A stretch of 64,000 nucleotides of DNA from positions 3,844,001 to 3,908,000 of the forward strand of contig OZ252110.1 in the NCBI GenBank assembly GCA_965248545.1. Direction: 5' to 3'. Each line of letters opens with the position of its first letter. The first letter of the stretch is position 1. The position numbers and the translations under genes were made by a program. The DNA is from Alteromonas_E sp965248545 (GTDB lineage Bacteria > Pseudomonadota > Gammaproteobacteria > Enterobacterales > Alteromonadaceae). This document shows, in pieces, positions 62,481 through 64,000 of the stretch. Under the pieces are notes generated by a model that searched no databases, was not told where the DNA came from, and was given only the letters and a program-made list of their open reading frames with translations.

Positions 62481-62505
62481 GTTTTAGATTAATGCTCGGC
62501 CTCTT

Positions 62506-63060
62506 TTACCCCTGCCAATCCGTAAAGTGATCAGAGACATCTCTGGACAAACGTTCTCGCGGCGCAAGGGGGGTTGAACCAATATATAAAAAGCCCACTA
62601 GTTCATCTTTCAAGTCGATACCCAAAGCGCCTTTGACAACATCGCATTGCGCATAGCTTCCTGTTCTCCATATTGCGCCAAAACCTTGCGCAAATGCAGC
62701 CATTTGCATTGCATGTACAGCACAAGCAGCTGATTCGACTTGCTCTATCCATGGCACCTTGGGATTTTCTTGGTATCGAGTCGCGGCAACAATTACCATG
62801 GGCGCTCTGAGAGGCAACTGTAAAGCGCGTGCACGCGCGGTATCGTCAGCCTCGTTGTGAATTGCTGACTGCTCGAAAATTTGACCTAGCTTGGGTAGGT
62901 TTTCGCCCTCAAAAATAATGAATTGCCAAGGCGCTAAGCAAGCGTGATCAGGGGCTCGCATCGCTGCTTGCTTAATGATCTCCAACGCTTCGCCAGTGGG
63001 CGCTGGCGATTGCAGCCGCGGCTGAGACTGCCGCTGTAATAATAAATCTATTGCGTTCAT
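62506..63060 (-). CDS. Nitroreductase family protein (YdjA-like)
   Basis: This 184-residue FMN-dependent reductase resembles the compact YdjA type. Features are RQSQPRL near the N-terminus, MRAPDHACLAPWQFIIF, AACAVHAMQMAAFAQGFGAIWRTG and FLYIGSTPLAPRERL. The physiological substrate of this branch is not established. It is upstream of the DoxX gene on the same strand order (DoxX first, 83 bases apart) and may share its transcript. Confidence 0.92.
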   Translation of the reverse strand: MNAIDLLLQRQSQPRLQSPAPTGEALEIIKQAAMRAPDHACLAPWQFIIFEGENLPKLGQIFEQSAIHNEADDTARARALQLPLRAPMVIVAATRYQENPKVPWIEQVESAACAVHAMQMAAFAQGFGAIWRTGSYAQCDVVKGALGIDLKDELVGFLYIGSTPLAPRERLSRDVSDHFTDWQG

Positions 63061-63143
63061 GCATACTCTTACTGGTTATGTGCTAATGCTGATCAGTGAA
63101 CTATAAAAAAACCGAACTAAATGATCCACATGAACGCTCGGTG

Positions 63144-63773
63144 CTATACCGATTGATTACCCTTGTTCGCCCAGTTGTTCAGCCAATAATCGATGCTCAC
63201 AAAGCGCCCTCCCCCCATAAAGAAAAGTACCAGTAGCATAATAAAATAAGTTATTGCGAACTCAATGCCATTGTTGAGGATGACAAAATTTCCGCTACTC
63301 GTTAGCCAATCATAGTTACCGTATTCCTGCAGCAATGACTTAGCGGCGGCGATTTTATCAGCAGATGCCATGATTGATTCATTGTGGAGAATCGTGCCGT
63401 CTGCTAACCAACTATTTGCGTCAGCAATAGCCAGCCAGCCATTCTCCCAATGTACTGAAAATGCTGCAACTAACATGGTGATCATCAACGGGATTGACAC
63501 TAGCCGTGTCGCCAACCCGATTAAGAGCAATACGCCACCCACGAGTTCAGTCGCGGTGGCTAAAAAGGCCATTAACTCAGGGAAAGGCAGTCCAAGGCCC
63601 CACTCCGGATTGCCGAACCACGCAACGATATCTGGAAAGCTCGTTGCCTTGTTCCACCCAGCTTGAATCATCACGGGCGCAAGATATAGTCTGAGCAATA
63701 AAGCGGCAATCCCATCAAATTGTTGACTGGATTGCACGATGGATTGGTAACCTTGATGAATGACTCGAAGCAC
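63144..63773 (-). CDS. DoxX family membrane protein
   Basis: This 209-residue protein has four membrane helices. The DoxX pattern is ALLLRLYLAPVMIQAGWNKA, a middle ATELVGGVLLLIGLATRL, and VSIPLMITMLVAAFSVHW. DoxX proteins often accompany redox enzymes; their biochemical role is mostly unclear. A loop of about 60 residues between helices 3 and 4 (NGWLAIADANSWLADG onward) is longer than usual. The start is GTG with AAGG upstream. Confidence 0.9.
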   Translation of the reverse strand: MLRVIHQGYQSIVQSSQQFDGIAALLLRLYLAPVMIQAGWNKATSFPDIVAWFGNPEWGLGLPFPELMAFLATATELVGGVLLLIGLATRLVSIPLMITMLVAAFSVHWENGWLAIADANSWLADGTILHNESIMASADKIAAAKSLLQEYGNYDWLTSSGNFVILNNGIEFAITYFIMLLVLFFMGGGRFVSIDYWLNNWANKGNQSV

Positions 63774-63838
63774 GTTATTGCCTTATTTGTTCTAAGATTT
63801 ACAGTATAGATCGCTTTGCGGATAAAAATATTTCACTG

Positions 63839-64000
63839 ATGTCCAAAAAAACCTCCCAGCCAAAACCTAAGCCAAGTGCCTTTTCACGCTTGCATCAACG
63901 CCAGGCGCAAAAGCTCGATGTGACCAAACGCCAGTCATCCACGTTAATGGCATTAAGTGACAAAGATCACAAAGCGATTGCGGCACTGATCACACGTTGG
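63839..64000 (+). CDS. Unrecognised protein, N-terminal part only
   Basis: An ATG at 63839 opens a frame that stays open for all 54 codons to the window edge. The visible product is basic and hydrophilic (SKKTSQPKPKPSAFSRLHQRQ, then KLDVTKRQSSTLMALSDKDHKAI), without signal peptide or membrane segment. I do not recognise the family. It is divergent from the DoxX gene, with 65 bases between starts. Confidence 0.6.
   Translation, partial: MSKKTSQPKPKPSAFSRLHQRQAQKLDVTKRQSSTLMALSDKDHKAIAALITRW

Overview
The window reads as ordinary chromosome of a gammaproteobacterium, probably a free-living, marine-type heterotroph. The evidence is gene order. Three blocks are standard gammaproteobacterial neighbourhoods: rlmE/ftsH-folP-glmM-tpiA-secG-tRNA-Leu(GAG); leuS-lptE-holA-nadD-rsfS-rlmH-mrdA-mrdB-rlpA-dacA-ybeD-lipB-lipA; and zwf-pgl-edd-glk-eda with divergent hexR and pyk. 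LptE and several lipobox-bearing lipoproteins indicate a Gram-negative envelope. I see no CRISPR array, insertion sequence, phage gene, integrase or rRNA operon, and no gene-free stretch longer than 300 bases. The longest gaps are 32274-32552, 4937-5204 and 59713-59975; only the last holds recognisable sites.

Layout. 1-6500: a partial nlpI (minus), cdd (plus), DUF1244 and pnp (minus), nhaR (minus) divergent from a short hibernation factor hpf, then mscS-creA. 6520-13270: tRNA-Leu, secG, tpiA, glmM, folP, ftsH and rlmE on minus, with yhbY divergent. 13300-16520: an SDR dehydrogenase and a Lon-family protease. 16696-29470: the long leuS-to-lipA run (tRNA charging, LPS export, replication clamp loading, NAD synthesis, ribosome maturation, the peptidoglycan elongation machinery, and lipoate synthesis).

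29525-42850 is the accessory part. It holds a TetR regulator divergent from a Rieske oxygenase with twin operators, a CsgG-like lipoprotein, an orphan solute-binding protein, ansA, an exported methyltransferase-like protein, small conserved proteins, an alanine/sodium symporter, an M14 carboxypeptidase, a membrane-anchored thioredoxin, a second (long) GAPDH and a DUF2989 lipoprotein.

42960-62410 is a carbohydrate island. malQ-glgB-glgX-gnd-msrB (minus) is divergent from gapA-yeaD; zwf-pgl-edd-glk-eda (minus) is divergent from hexR, followed by pyk. Together these genes remodel alpha-glucans to glucose and route it through glucokinase, the Entner-Doudoroff pathway and lower glycolysis to pyruvate. 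HexR-like palindromes upstream of gapA and pyk, with weaker ones between zwf and hexR, suggest that this window encodes both the regulator and part of its regulon. A LacI-type operator candidate sits in the malQ/gapA divergent region. The window closes with a nitroreductase, a DoxX membrane protein and the start of an unrecognised gene.

Most of the window is well-understood housekeeping. I found no convincing wholly novel system. The best leads are the twin-operator Rieske/TetR pair, the regulatory architecture of the sugar island, the exported methyltransferase-like protein, the second GAPDH and a G9 tract in a small membrane protein.
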